From: Streptomyces sp. WZ.A104
Lineage (GTDB): Bacteria > Actinomycetota > Actinomycetes > Streptomycetales > Streptomycetaceae
Reading direction: 5' to 3'
Assembly (NCBI RefSeq): GCF_002382885.1
Contig: NZ_NWVL01000034.1
Location: 19,531-83,530 of the forward strand
Length of the DNA stretch: 64,000 nt
A program made the position numbers and the translations under genes. Under the pieces are notes generated by a model. The model saw nothing but the letters and a program-made list of their open reading frames with translations. It ran no database searches and was not told where the DNA came from. Every line of letters starts with the position of its first letter. Within the stretch, counting starts at the first letter, position 1. Of the stretch, positions 40,833-49,036 are shown in pieces.

Positions 40833-42077
40833 ATGCGCACACCACTCTCCGTCGTGATCGGTGCGGGCGGCACCGGCGGTCACATCTACCCCGGTCTCGC
40901 CCTCGCCGAGGCCCTGCGCCGCGCCGACCCGGACGCGGTCATCTCCTTCATCGGCACCGAACGCGGGCTGGAGACGACCCTGATCCCGGCCGCCGGATAC
41001 CGGCTGCACACCGTCGACATGATCCCCTTCGACCCCGCCCTCGGCGCCAGGCGCTTCCTCCTCCCGGCCGCGCTGCTGCGCTCCGGCGCCCAGGCCCGCT
41101 CGATCCTGCGTACGCAGAAGGCCCAGGTCGTCGTCGGCATGGGCGGCTATCCGAGCGCCCCGGCGATCGTCGGGGCCAGGATGGCCGGACTGCCCAGCGT
41201 GATCCACGAGTCCAACGCCGTCCCGGGCCGGGCCAACCAGTTCGCCGCCCGGCTCACCGAACACCTCACCGTCGCCTTCGACGGCAGCCGGGCCCATCTG
41301 TCGGGCGGCGAGCGGGCGCAGACCGTCGGCATGCCGATCGCCGCGTCGCTGGCCGCGCTGGACCGGCCCGCCCTGCGGGAGGAGGCCCGGCGCGCCTTCG
41401 GGATACCCGAGGGGGCGCGGGTCGTCCTCTTCAACGGCGGCAGCCTCGGCGCGGCCCGCCTCACCGCCGCCGCCGTGGGCCTCGCCGCCCGCTGGCGGGG
41501 CCGCGGGGACGTCCACCTCCTGATCAAGACGGGCCCGGCCGCGCTCGCGGAGACCCGGCGGCAGCTGGCCGAGGCGGGGGCGGGGACGGGGGCCGGTGTG
41601 GGGCCTGTCGCGCAGGGGCCGGCCGCGCCGGGGGCGTCCGGTCCGGAACTGGCCGACGCGGGCGCGGGGCCCGTAGCCCGGGCGGTGCCCTACCTCGACC
41701 GGATGGACCTCGCCTACGCGGTGGCCGACCTGGTGGTCTGCCGGGCGGGCTCGGCCACGATCGCGGAGCTGGCCACGACCGGGGTGCCCGCCGTCCTCGT
41801 GCCGTACCCGCACGCCCCCGGTGACCACCAGACCCACAATGCCCGGGTCCTCTCCGACGCGGGCGCCGCCCACCTCGTCCCCGACGCCGAGGCCACCGCC
41901 GACCGGCTGGCCGGACTGATCGACCCGCTGCTCGCCGACCCGGCCCGGCTCGCGGTGATGGGGCGGGCGGCAGACCCGGGCAACCACGCCCGCGCCGCCG
42001 ACCTGCTCGCCGAGACGGTCCGCCGCCTCGCCGCCACCTCCGTACGACCCTCCGACGCAAGGGAGTTCACCTCATGA
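40833..42077 (+). CDS. Second MurG-like UDP-GlcNAc glycosyltransferase
   Basis: 414 residues from ATG 40833; GTG 40824 is possible. GT28 fold with IGAGGTGGHIYPGLALAEAL (lipid side), GMGGYPSAPAIV, HESNAVPGRANQFAARL, GGSLGAARLTAA and the nucleotide-sugar site VVCRAGSATIAELATTGVPA, then PYPHAPGDHQTHNA. MurG adds GlcNAc to undecaprenyl-PP-MurNAc-pentapeptide. The housekeeping murG belongs in the division cluster, not here, so this is a paralogue. A Gly/Ala-rich insertion (about 245-275) is absent from true MurG. Its overlap with a LegB-like sugar dehydratase and the nearby sensor kinase point to a cell-envelope glycan modification under signal control. Confidence 0.88.
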   Translation: MRTPLSVVIGAGGTGGHIYPGLALAEALRRADPDAVISFIGTERGLETTLIPAAGYRLHTVDMIPFDPALGARRFLLPAALLRSGAQARSILRTQKAQVVVGMGGYPSAPAIVGARMAGLPSVIHESNAVPGRANQFAARLTEHLTVAFDGSRAHLSGGERAQTVGMPIAASLAALDRPALREEARRAFGIPEGARVVLFNGGSLGAARLTAAAVGLAARWRGRGDVHLLIKTGPAALAETRRQLAEAGAGTGAGVGPVAQGPAAPGASGPELADAGAGPVARAVPYLDRMDLAYAVADLVVCRAGSATIAELATTGVPAVLVPYPHAPGDHQTHNARVLSDAGAAHLVPDAEATADRLAGLIDPLLADPARLAVMGRAADPGNHARAADLLAETVRRLAATSVRPSDAREFTS

Positions 42078-43078
42078 AGGACATCATCGACTGGAACGGC
42101 CGCACGGCCCTCGTCACCGGGGCCGAGGGCTTCATCGGCTCCACCCTCGTGGACCTGCTCGTCGAACGCGGGGCGCGCGTCAAGGCGTTCGTCCACTACA
42201 AGCCGTACGCGGAGAAGGGTCACCTCGCCCGCTACCTCGACGACCCGAACGGCCCGGTCGAGATGATCGCCGGGGACGTCGGCGACGCGGGACGCGTGAT
42301 GGACGCGGTCGAGGGCTGCGACACGGTGTTCCACCTCGCCGCGCTCATCGGCATCCCCTACAGCTACGACTCCCCGGGCGCGTACGTCCGCACCAACGTC
42401 GTCGGCACCGAGAACATCGCCGAGGCCTGCCGCCGCCACTCCGTACGCCGTCTCCTGCACACCTCCACCAGCGAGGTCTACGGGACCGCGCTCACCGCCC
42501 CGATCAGCGAGGACCACCCGCTCCAGCCGCAGTCGCCGTACTCCGCCTCCAAGATCGGCGCGGACATGATGGCGCTCTCCCACTGGCACGCCTTCGAGCT
42601 GCCGGTGACGGTCGTGCGGCCGTTCAACACGTACGGGCCCCGCCAGTCCGCCCGCGCGGTCATCCCCACGATCCTGGCCCAACTGCACTCCGGGGCCCGG
42701 GAGATCCGGCTCGGTTCGCTGACCCCCACCCGTGACTTCACCTACGTCACCGACACCGCGGCCGGTTTCCTGGCGCTGGCCGACTGCGACCGGGCACTGG
42801 GGGAGAGCGTCAACCTCGGCACCGGCCGGGAGATCTCGGTCGGGGACCTGGCGAAGGCCCTCGTCACCGCCTCCGGCCGGGACGCCGAGATCGTCGTGGA
42901 CCCGGCGCGGCTTCGGCCCTCCGGCAGCGAGGTGCACCGGCTGGTCTCCGACAACACCCGGGCCCGGACGTGGGCCGGCTGGGAGCCCGAGGTCACCCTG
43001 GAGGAAGGGCTGGAGCGGACGTCGGCCTGGGTGGCGGAGCACCTCCACCTCTTCGCCCCCGACCGCTATCAGGTCTGA
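42074..43078 (+). CDS. LegB-like NAD-dependent sugar 4,6-dehydratase
   Basis: 334 residues, ATG overlapping the murG-like stop (ATGA). Extended SDR: LVTGAEGFIGSTLVDLL (NAD site), HLAALIGIPYSYDSPGAYV, TSTSEVYGTALTAPISEDHP, catalytic YSASKIGADMMALSH, RPFNTYGPRQSARAVIPTIL and PTRDFTYVTDTAAGF. This string of motifs is closest to LegB-type GlcNAc-nucleotide 4,6-dehydratases that start bacillosamine/legionaminic-acid-type sugars. The partner aminotransferase is not next door. Coupled to a MurG paralogue, it may supply or modify the sugar that MurG homologue transfers; this is inference. Confidence 0.87.
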   Translation: MKDIIDWNGRTALVTGAEGFIGSTLVDLLVERGARVKAFVHYKPYAEKGHLARYLDDPNGPVEMIAGDVGDAGRVMDAVEGCDTVFHLAALIGIPYSYDSPGAYVRTNVVGTENIAEACRRHSVRRLLHTSTSEVYGTALTAPISEDHPLQPQSPYSASKIGADMMALSHWHAFELPVTVVRPFNTYGPRQSARAVIPTILAQLHSGAREIRLGSLTPTRDFTYVTDTAAGFLALADCDRALGESVNLGTGREISVGDLAKALVTASGRDAEIVVDPARLRPSGSEVHRLVSDNTRARTWAGWEPEVTLEEGLERTSAWVAEHLHLFAPDRYQV

Positions 43079-43086
43079 CGGCGGAG

Positions 43087-43713
43087 CTACTCCGCCTGGG
43101 CGCCGGACAGCCCCAGCAGCAGCAGCGAGGTGAAGCCGCTCGCCCACTCGGCGTCCACCGGCTCCGCGCTCACCAGCGTGCGGTGCACCACCGCACCGGC
43201 GATCACATCGAAGATCAGGTCCGCGTTGCGGGCTGCCGTCGAGGCGTCGTCCTCGTAGCGCAGCTCGCCGCGGGCCTGGGCGCGTTCCCGGCCGAGCAGC
43301 ACCAGCCGCTTCTGCCGGTCCACGATCGCCGAGCGGATCCGGCGGCGCAGCGAGTCGTCCCGGGTGGACTCGGCGACCACCGCCATCAGCGCGGTCCGGG
43401 TCTCCGGCCGCTCCAGCAGCGCGGCGAACTGGAGCACCACGCCCTGCACATCGGCCGCCAGGCTGCCGCGGTCGGGAAGCTCCAGCTCGTCGAAGAGCAC
43501 CGCGACCGCGTCCACGACCAGCTCGTTCTTGCCCGCCCAGCGCCGGTAGAGCGTCGTCTTGGCGACGCCCGCCCGGGTCGCCACATCGCCCATGGTCAGC
43601 TTCGACCAGCCGAGATCGACCAGGGACGCCCGCGTCGCCTCAAGGATCGCGGCATCGGCCGCGGTGCTCCGCGGACGTCCCGTTCGGGTGGCTTTGGGGT
43701 CGCTGTCGTTCAT
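43087..43713 (-). CDS. TetR-family regulator
   Basis: 208 residues. N-terminal HTH: AAILEATRASLVDLGWSKLT, MGDVATRAGVAKTTLYRRW; a helical ligand domain follows. The start ATG 43711-43713 follows a stretch without other genes. A perfect 10-bp-arm inverted repeat at 43812-43834, about 100 bases upstream, is a plausible operator. Whether it also controls the thioredoxin gene across the 400-base gap is unknown. Confidence 0.92.
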   Translation of the reverse strand: MNDSDPKATRTGRPRSTAADAAILEATRASLVDLGWSKLTMGDVATRAGVAKTTLYRRWAGKNELVVDAVAVLFDELELPDRGSLAADVQGVVLQFAALLERPETRTALMAVVAESTRDDSLRRRIRSAIVDRQKRLVLLGRERAQARGELRYEDDASTAARNADLIFDVIAGAVVHRTLVSAEPVDAEWASGFTSLLLLGLSGAQAE

Positions 43714-43811
43714 GATGCGGCGACCATACCGGCCGGTAGGGAGAACCGTTCCGGCTCGGACTCCGTGAGACAGATCACCAGGATCACCTGTGCCGCCGGG
43801 CCGATCGGCAG

Positions 43812-43834
43812 TTACGCTACGGGTCGTAGCGTAA
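43812..43834. promoter_or_regulatory. Perfect inverted repeat, likely TetR operator
   Basis: TTACGCTACG (43812-43821), GGT, CGTAGCGTAA (43825-43834). The arms are perfect and the size fits a TetR dimer. It includes a TAGCGT box (43827-43832) usable as a rightward -10. Confidence 0.75.
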
Positions 43835-44117
43835 GGAAGGCGGTCGGACCCGCCCCGGACGCCACGTACGAGCGACAGCCACCAGGGCCCTCACGGAGGG
43901 CCCGGGCGCCGGGTGGGGACCCGGAGCCACACGGACCGGCCGGATGGGGATCCGGCGGGTCCACCGGGTCTTTCGGGGCCCGGCCAGTTCCACCAGGGCC
44001 TTTCAGGGGCCCGGGACCGTCTCGTTCCGCCCGCCCCGCACACCGGCAGGGGCTGCGGACCGGCCCGGTTCTCGTATCGCTTTCCGGATCGGTGTGCTCA
44101 GGGGGGAGGATGTACGT
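43835..44117 (+). other. Long structured leader of the thioredoxin/TPR gene
   Basis: About 280 bases with no convincing gene. It contains many short GC-rich runs (GGGCCC, CCGGGC) that can pair in several ways, and it ends in GGGGGGAGGA 7 bases before the ATG. It is probably the leader of a transcript starting near the repeat at 43812-43834. Confidence 0.45.
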
Positions 44118-45086
44118 ATGCAGCCTAGGAACATGTCCATGAGCGGCGTCGTCGACCTCGCCGCTGTCAAGGCGGCCGGCGAGGCCAAGGCCAAGGCGGA
44201 GCAGGCCCGCGCGGAGGCCGCCCGCACGGGGGGCACCGGCGCCGTCGCGCCCGCCGCCCTGGTGATCGACGTCGATGAAGCGGGCTTCGAACGCGAGGTC
44301 CTCCAGCGCTCCGCCGAGGTCCCTGTCGTCATCGACTTCTGGGCCGAGTGGTGCGAGCCGTGCAAGCAGCTGGGCCCCCTGCTGGAGCGCCTGGCCGCCG
44401 AGTACAACGGCCGCTTCCTGCTGGCCAAGGTCGATGTCGACGCCAACCAGATGCTGATGCAGCAGTTCGGCATCCAGGGCATCCCGGCCGTCTTCGCTGT
44501 CGTCGCCGGGCAGGCCCTCCCCCTCTTCCAGGGCGCGGCCCCCGAGGCCCAGATCCGCGAGACGCTGGACCAGCTGATCCAGGTCGGCGAGGAGCGCTTC
44601 GGCCTCACCGGGATCGCCGTCGACCCGGACGCCACCGCGGACGCCGCCCCGGCCGAGGCGCCGCCCGGCCCGTACGACGCCCTGCTGGAGGCGGCCGCCT
44701 CCGCGCTCGACGCCAACGACTTCGGCGGCGCCGTTCAGGCGTACCGGAACGTGCTCGCCGACGACCCGGGCAACCCGGAGGCCAAGCTCGGCCTGGCTCA
44801 GGCCGAACTGCTCGGCCGGGTCCAGAGCATGGACCCGCAGGCGGTCCGCAAGGACGCCGCGGACAAGCCGGACGATGTGAACGCCCAGATCGCCGCCGCC
44901 GATCTCGACCTGGTCGGCGGTCACGTCGAGGACGCCTTCGGCCGGCTGGTCGAGGCCGTCCGCCGCACCGCGGGCGACGACCGGAACACCGCGCGGCTGC
45001 GGCTGCTGGAGCTGTTCGAGGTGATCGGCCCGGAGGACCCGAGGGTCACCGCGGCGCGGACGGCACTGGCCCGCGTCCTGTTCTGA
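44118..45086 (+). CDS. Thioredoxin-domain protein with TPR-like tail (CnoX-like)
   Basis: 322 residues from ATG 44118 with GGGGGGAGGA upstream. A charged N-terminal stretch (about 1-60), then a thioredoxin fold with VVIDFWAEWCEPCKQLGPLL (CEPC active site), FLLAKVDVDANQMLMQQFGI and the cis-Pro IQGIPAVFAVV. From about residue 190 there are TPR-like helices (PYDALLEAAASALDANDFGG, VQAYRNVLADDPGNPEAKLG). The same architecture is known from E. coli CnoX/YbbN, a chaperone with redox function, although its active site is often altered; here both Cys are present. Monocistronic, ended by the terminator at 45133. Confidence 0.93.
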   Translation: MQPRNMSMSGVVDLAAVKAAGEAKAKAEQARAEAARTGGTGAVAPAALVIDVDEAGFEREVLQRSAEVPVVIDFWAEWCEPCKQLGPLLERLAAEYNGRFLLAKVDVDANQMLMQQFGIQGIPAVFAVVAGQALPLFQGAAPEAQIRETLDQLIQVGEERFGLTGIAVDPDATADAAPAEAPPGPYDALLEAAASALDANDFGGAVQAYRNVLADDPGNPEAKLGLAQAELLGRVQSMDPQAVRKDAADKPDDVNAQIAAADLDLVGGHVEDAFGRLVEAVRRTAGDDRNTARLRLLELFEVIGPEDPRVTAARTALARVLF

Positions 45087-45132
45087 CCCTCGTCGATCCG
45101 ACGAGATCCGCCTGTTGTCCCGATGTGACAAG

Positions 45133-45168
45133 ACGGCCGCGCTACGCCACAGGCAGCGCGGCCGTTTT
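45133..45168 (+). terminator. Rho-independent terminator after thioredoxin gene
   Basis: ACGGCCGCGCT (45133-45143) pairs perfectly with AGCGCGGCCGT (45155-45165), followed by TTT. Classic shape with U tract. Confidence 0.92.
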
Positions 45169-45734
45169 GCCGTATCGGCGCCGATCGCCGCCGCGGAGCA
45201 TCTTCGCTTTACCAAATCTTGACAAAGGGACGCGCTGTTACTCGCAGTAAAGCGGGTCGGCGGTTCTGTCCCGTTTCCAGAGAGTTTCCCGCTATTCGGA
45301 TGTCCCTTTCGTGCCACCCTGCGTCGCCGCGTAATGCCGCCCTGTCGTATCGAGGTTATCGGGCCGTTACTAGCCAGTAACGATCCCTCTTGTGCCGGGG
45401 CCGTGAATGCACCACGATCGGCCACGCTCGGTCCAATACCCCCAGCCCGGTCTCCAGCCGGGGCCTGAGGGCCTGTTGGGTCCCCGCCGAGTGGGTCGGC
45501 GGCAGTGCCGCCGACCGCGGACAGGGGGGTTCCCGCCGACAGGCGGGGCCTGTCCGACCGGCTGCGCGGAACGCGCGGCCAGTGGTTAGTCGCTCGGGGG
45601 TGAACGCCGGTGGATCGGATGCGGGACACGTCTCCGATACGGGCGCTCTCCTTCCCGAGGACGTAGCACTTCTCCCATCCCAGGACGGGCATGACGCCCG
45701 GCCGGAGATGTACGTCCGAGAAGAAGGAGCAAAT
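45169..45734 (+). promoter_or_regulatory. Long regulatory region upstream of DUF6230 gene
   Basis: 566 bases without a supported gene. It carries two related inverted repeats: TTACT-CGC-AGTAA (45238-45250) and GTTACT-AGCC-AGTAAC (45366-45381). TTGACA at 45219-45224 upstream of the first repeat may be a -35. Further down are GTCGGCGGCA/TGCCGCCGAC (45495-45515, 1-base centre) and GACAGG/CCTGTC (45538-45554), which would fold in the mRNA leader. The size and structure suggest tight control of the module that follows. Confidence 0.55.
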
Positions 45735-46388
45735 ATGAGTTCCCAGGTTCGCGGTGGGACGAGATGGAAGCGTTTCGCTCTGGTCATGGTGCCCAGTGTC
45801 GTCGCCACGGCGGCGGTGGGCGTGGGCCTCGCGCAGGGCGCTCTGGCCGCGTCGTTCAGTGTGTCCGGCCAGAGCTTCAAGGTCCGCACCGACAAGCTCG
45901 TCGGTGAGGACTTCGTCCAGTACGGCAGCGTCGCTGTCGGCAAGGACCTGAACGGCAAGGACGCCGCGCACCCGGTCGCGGTGTCGGGCTTCAGCAAGGC
46001 CACCATCACCAACATGTGCCAGTCGGTGGTGACGCCGAACCTTCCGTTCGGGCTCGGCAGCGTCAGCCTGAAGCTGAAGGCCGGTACGGACCCGAAGAAG
46101 CCGGTCGAGGCGACCAACCTCTACCTGGATGTGTCGCAGCTCGACGCGGACGCCGAGTTCAGGAACATCGACATCGGTGTCGCGGCGGGCTCCCTCAAGA
46201 AGCCCAACAAGCCGGGGAGCATAGGCATCCAGCCTGGCACCCAGGCCAAGGAAGAGGGCTTCGCGCAGCGCGCCGACGAAGCCGTTCTCACCGACGTGAA
46301 GCAGACGGCCTGGGCGACCACGGCCGGCACCTTCAAGCTCAGCAACCTGAGCCTGAGGCTGCACAAGGGCGTCGAGGAGTGCTTCTAA
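45735..46388 (+). CDS. DUF6230 secreted protein
   Basis: 217 residues; ATG 45735 is preceded by AAGGAG. Basic N terminus (VRGGTRWKRF) and a hydrophobic stretch ALVMVPSVVATAAVGVGLAQGALAA form a signal or anchor. The rest is beta-rich, with FSVSGQSFKVRTDKLVGEDF at the start and TAGTFKLSNLSLRLHKGVEE at the end, the DUF6230 pattern. Homologues were once labelled cholesterol esterase without support; no esterase motif (GxSxG) is present. It starts a three-gene module with a DUF6114 membrane protein and an acidic secreted protein conserved across streptomycetes. Function unknown. Confidence 0.88.
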   Translation: MSSQVRGGTRWKRFALVMVPSVVATAAVGVGLAQGALAASFSVSGQSFKVRTDKLVGEDFVQYGSVAVGKDLNGKDAAHPVAVSGFSKATITNMCQSVVTPNLPFGLGSVSLKLKAGTDPKKPVEATNLYLDVSQLDADAEFRNIDIGVAAGSLKKPNKPGSIGIQPGTQAKEEGFAQRADEAVLTDVKQTAWATTAGTFKLSNLSLRLHKGVEECF

Positions 46389-46398
46389 GCACTCGCCC

Positions 46399-46437
46399 GG
46401 GTGACCGGAACGCCCCTGGAGGGCTCTCCGGTCACCC
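46399..46437 (+). terminator. Hairpin between DUF6230 and DUF6114 genes
   Basis: GGGTGACCGGA (46399-46409) pairs perfectly with TCCGGTCACCC (46427-46437) in the 96-base gap. It may partly terminate or protect the DUF6230 message, giving more of the first product than of the next two. Confidence 0.6.
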
Positions 46438-46484
46438 ACCCCTTCTCTTCTCACGGCAGTACCGGTTCCAGGGAGCTGTTTTCC

Positions 46485-47045
46485 ATGAGCCCCGAGTCCA
46501 CAGGGCAGAACGAGCACTACATCCGCGTCATTCAGCGACGCTTCCGCACCTGGCGGGGTAACCGGCCGTTCTGGGCGGGTCTGTTCGCCATCCTGGGCGG
46601 TCTACCCATCGCCTACTTTCCCTACGCCAGCATGAAGCTCGGCAATATGACGCTGGCCATGTCCACCACGGCCGGTGCCGGGTCCCTGATCATCGGGGTC
46701 CTGCTGGTCACCCTGGGGCTGACGATGTGGTTCCACCACATCGTCCGGGTGTTCGCGGGCGTCGCGGCCATCCTGCTCGCGCTGGTGTCCATACCCGTCG
46801 CCAACATCGGCGGCTTCGTCATCGGCTTCCTCTTCGCCCTCATCGGCGGAGCCCTGTCCATTTCCTGGGCCCCCGGCGAGCCGAAGAGCGCGGACGAGGC
46901 CCCGCTCGACGAGCAGCCGTACGAGAAGCGTCCCCAGGAACGTTCCGAGGACGCGCTCCAGGGTGCGGCGACCGTTCCCCAGCAGCAGGGCGCCGGGTCC
47001 GACACGGCGGCCGAAGCCGACGGGGGGAGCCATCGTGCGGGGTGA
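46485..47045 (+). CDS. DUF6114 membrane protein
   Basis: 186 residues from ATG 46485 (GGGAG 8 bases upstream). Four membrane helices: FWAGLFAILGGLPIAYFPYA, AGAGSLIIGVLLVTLGLTMW, VFAGVAAILLALVSIPVANI and GGFVIGFLFALIGGALSISW. The first ~30 residues are polar, and the cytosolic C-terminal tail is rich in Glu, Gln and Asp. The pattern RTWRGNRPFWAG is typical of DUF6114. It follows DUF6230 and overlaps the next gene by 11 bases, so the three probably work together at the membrane. Confidence 0.9.
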   Translation: MSPESTGQNEHYIRVIQRRFRTWRGNRPFWAGLFAILGGLPIAYFPYASMKLGNMTLAMSTTAGAGSLIIGVLLVTLGLTMWFHHIVRVFAGVAAILLALVSIPVANIGGFVIGFLFALIGGALSISWAPGEPKSADEAPLDEQPYEKRPQERSEDALQGAATVPQQQGAGSDTAAEADGGSHRAG

Positions 47046-48369
47046 CGACGGACAGCACATGAACGCGTACCCCGGCGACGACCTCCGCGAGCGCAAGGGC
47101 CCTCGTCACGCGGCACCCCGGAAGTCGCTCCTCACCAAGCTCAACCTGCCCAGCGGCAAGAAGGCGCTGGCGCTCGCCGCGATGCCGACCGCCGTCTTCG
47201 TGGGCATGGGGCTGACCCCCAAGCTCGCCCTGGCCGACGACGGCACCGACATCCCGTTCGCGCCGGGCCCCTGCGTCACCCGGTCCGACGAGGACCCGAA
47301 CGCGTCCGAGTCGCCCGATGCCACCCCGTCCCCGTCGGCCACGGCCACGGACCGGGCGGACGAGGACGAGAAGCCGGACGAGGACGAGAAGGCGGGCACG
47401 GACGAGTCCGCGACCCCGAAGCCCCCGGCCGGCGGTTCGGCCACCGAGGCCCCTGAGGAGCCCGGGACCGACGCGAAGGGCGACGACGCGGCAGCGGACA
47501 AGGCGGCGCAGGCCGCCGAGGAGCCCACCGCGGCACCGACGCCCACCAAGTCGAGGAACCCGCTCGACCCGCTCGGCGTCGGCGACGCCCTCAGGGACCT
47601 CTTCGACGGCCCGAACAAGGACACGGACAAGGCCGACGAGAAGCCTGCGGCGTCGGCGAGCCCGTCCCCGAGTCCCACGGCCGACAAGCCGGAGTCCCCG
47701 GCCAAGGACGAGGCCGAGGACGCGCCCGACAAGGTGAAGGCCGAGGCCGACAGGACGGCCGACGCCATCCGCGAGGCGGCCGCGAAGGCGGGCGAGGACG
47801 TCGAGGAGCTCGACGAGGACGTCAAGGGACTCGACCCCAAGAAGGACGAGGACATCCCGGACGGCGCCAAGCCGCGCTTCCCCTGCCCGGAGCCCGACCC
47901 CGGCGCACTGGCCGCGGCCGAGCTGGAGCCCGGCGTCCCGCTGCTCCCGAGCGACCCGTGGACCCTGGAATCGACGCTGCTCACCCTCAGAGGCCTGGAC
48001 TACCACGGCATCGTCGAGGTGAAGAAGGCGGACGGCAGCATCAAGAAGGTGCTGAAGTTCACCGCCAGCTCCATCGACATCAAGGACCTCCACCAGCTGA
48101 CCGTCGGCCCCGCGGGCACCACGGGCCATGTGAAGTCGCGGCCCGGTTCCACGTCGACGATCCGCAACGGCACGGTGACGATGTACACGGAGGAGCTGAA
48201 GGGCAACCTCTTCGGCCTCATCCCGATCACCTTCAGCCCGGAGACCCCGCCGCCGCTGAACGTCCCCTTCGCCTTCTTCACCAAAGTGAAGGTGACCCAG
48301 GCGGGCCAGTTCGGCGGCACGCTCACCGTCCCCGGACTCAAGAACTACCTCGAAGGCGGCAACCGCTAG
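47035..48369 (+). CDS. Secreted protein with long acidic disordered region
   Basis: 444 residues from GTG 47035, which follows GGGGGGAG. A long basic leader (to about 45) precedes the hydrophobic segment KKALALAAMPTAVFVGMGLT ending at LALA. Residues of about 75-285 are low-complexity Asp/Glu/Ala/Pro/Lys (DEDEKPDEDEKAGTDE type), including DKVKAEADRTADAIREAAAK. A folded C-terminal domain (about 300-444) has paired Cys (FPCPEPDPG) and beta-strand patterns ending GTLTVPGLKNYLEGGNR. The C-terminal part resembles the DUF6230 partner in length and beta content, so it may be a distant relative. No enzyme motif seen. Confidence 0.82.
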   Translation: MRGDDGQHMNAYPGDDLRERKGPRHAAPRKSLLTKLNLPSGKKALALAAMPTAVFVGMGLTPKLALADDGTDIPFAPGPCVTRSDEDPNASESPDATPSPSATATDRADEDEKPDEDEKAGTDESATPKPPAGGSATEAPEEPGTDAKGDDAAADKAAQAAEEPTAAPTPTKSRNPLDPLGVGDALRDLFDGPNKDTDKADEKPAASASPSPSPTADKPESPAKDEAEDAPDKVKAEADRTADAIREAAAKAGEDVEELDEDVKGLDPKKDEDIPDGAKPRFPCPEPDPGALAAAELEPGVPLLPSDPWTLESTLLTLRGLDYHGIVEVKKADGSIKKVLKFTASSIDIKDLHQLTVGPAGTTGHVKSRPGSTSTIRNGTVTMYTEELKGNLFGLIPITFSPETPPPLNVPFAFFTKVKVTQAGQFGGTLTVPGLKNYLEGGNR

Positions 48370-48404
48370 CAGCCTTCCCCCGATCCCGTCCGGGAGCCGC
48401 ACAG

Positions 48405-48451
48405 CGACCGTGGCCCGCACCCCCGCGTCCCGGGGGCGCGGGCCACGGTCG
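48405..48451 (+). terminator. Hairpin terminator after the DUF6230 module
   Basis: CGACCGTGGCCCGC (48405-48418) pairs perfectly with GCGGGCCACGGTCG (48438-48451); the loop itself holds a smaller CCCG/CGGG pair. It can also end the remnant gene from the right. Confidence 0.8.
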
Positions 48452-48460
48452 TCGGCGGGC

Positions 48461-48857
48461 TCAGGGCAGTGTGAAGAGCCGCACGGTGTCCTTGCGGTGG
48501 CGCTGGTTCCGGAGCTCATTCCCGCCGCGAGGCGCTTGCCGGCCGGGCTGAACGCCCAGCCGCTCGGCGGAGTTGGGGCAGGTGAAGGCGGTGAGGGACT
48601 TCCCCGCGACCGTGTCCCAGACCCGGACGGCCCCTTCGGCGTCGGCACTGGCGAGAGTGCGGCTCAAGGGGGTACGCGGTGACCAGCAGCAGGCGGATGA
48701 CCTTCACCGCGACCGTCCGTCCGGCCGGAGACATGCCGCGGTGGACCTGCCCCACACCGCCCGCGCCGAGACGTCCCTCGATGCGGTGGGCGCCGATGGT
48801 GCGAGGGTCGGAGGGCCGCGGTGCATCCGTCCGGCGCTCTCGCATCTGCCAGGACAT
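48461..48857 (-). pseudogene. Remnant of a serine/threonine protein kinase with WD40 repeats
   Basis: The start reads MSWQMRERRTDAPRPSDPRT, then IGAHRIEGRLGAGGVGQVHR and AGRTVAVKVIR, the N-terminal lobe of a Pkn-type kinase with its glycine loop and ATP-binding Lys. Right after the VKVIR strand the sequence jumps to a WD40 blade in another frame (LASADAEGAVRVWDTVAGKS), then a third frame (FSPAGKRLAAGMSSG) and back to DTVRLFTLP at a stop. The catalytic loop, the rest of the kinase and nearly all blades are gone. Intact relatives are over 600 residues. This looks like a large internal deletion plus frameshifts. Confidence 0.82.
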
Positions 48858-49036
48858 ATGAGGGCGTTCACGCTCGGAATTCGACCATGATCCGGTACGG
48901 CGGGCTGCCCCGTTCGGCTCAGAGGGAATCGATTCGGCGGTGTTCGTTCGGGTGACTGCCTCCGGTGACCGGCATGAACCTGAAGGCGGCCGGGGCAGGG
49001 TGGAGCCGCAACCGCTCGCCTACCCAAGGAACACCC

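Noticed and set aside
40833..42077. Calling this gene the essential murG
   Set aside because: It is not in a division/cell-wall cluster, carries an extra Gly/Ala-rich insertion, and is coupled to a sugar dehydratase and a two-component system.
45735..46388. Cholesterol esterase annotation used for some homologues
   Set aside because: No GxSxG or other hydrolase motif; the sequence fits DUF6230 only.
43812..46517. A 901-codon minus-strand frame across the thioredoxin and DUF6230 genes
   Set aside because: Low-complexity translation; the plus-strand genes have motifs, ribosome sites and a terminator between them.
46840..48648. A 602-codon minus-strand frame opposite the acidic secreted protein
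   Set aside because: Only its first ~40 residues resemble something real, a WD40 fragment belonging to the pseudogene at 48461-48857; the rest is a shadow.
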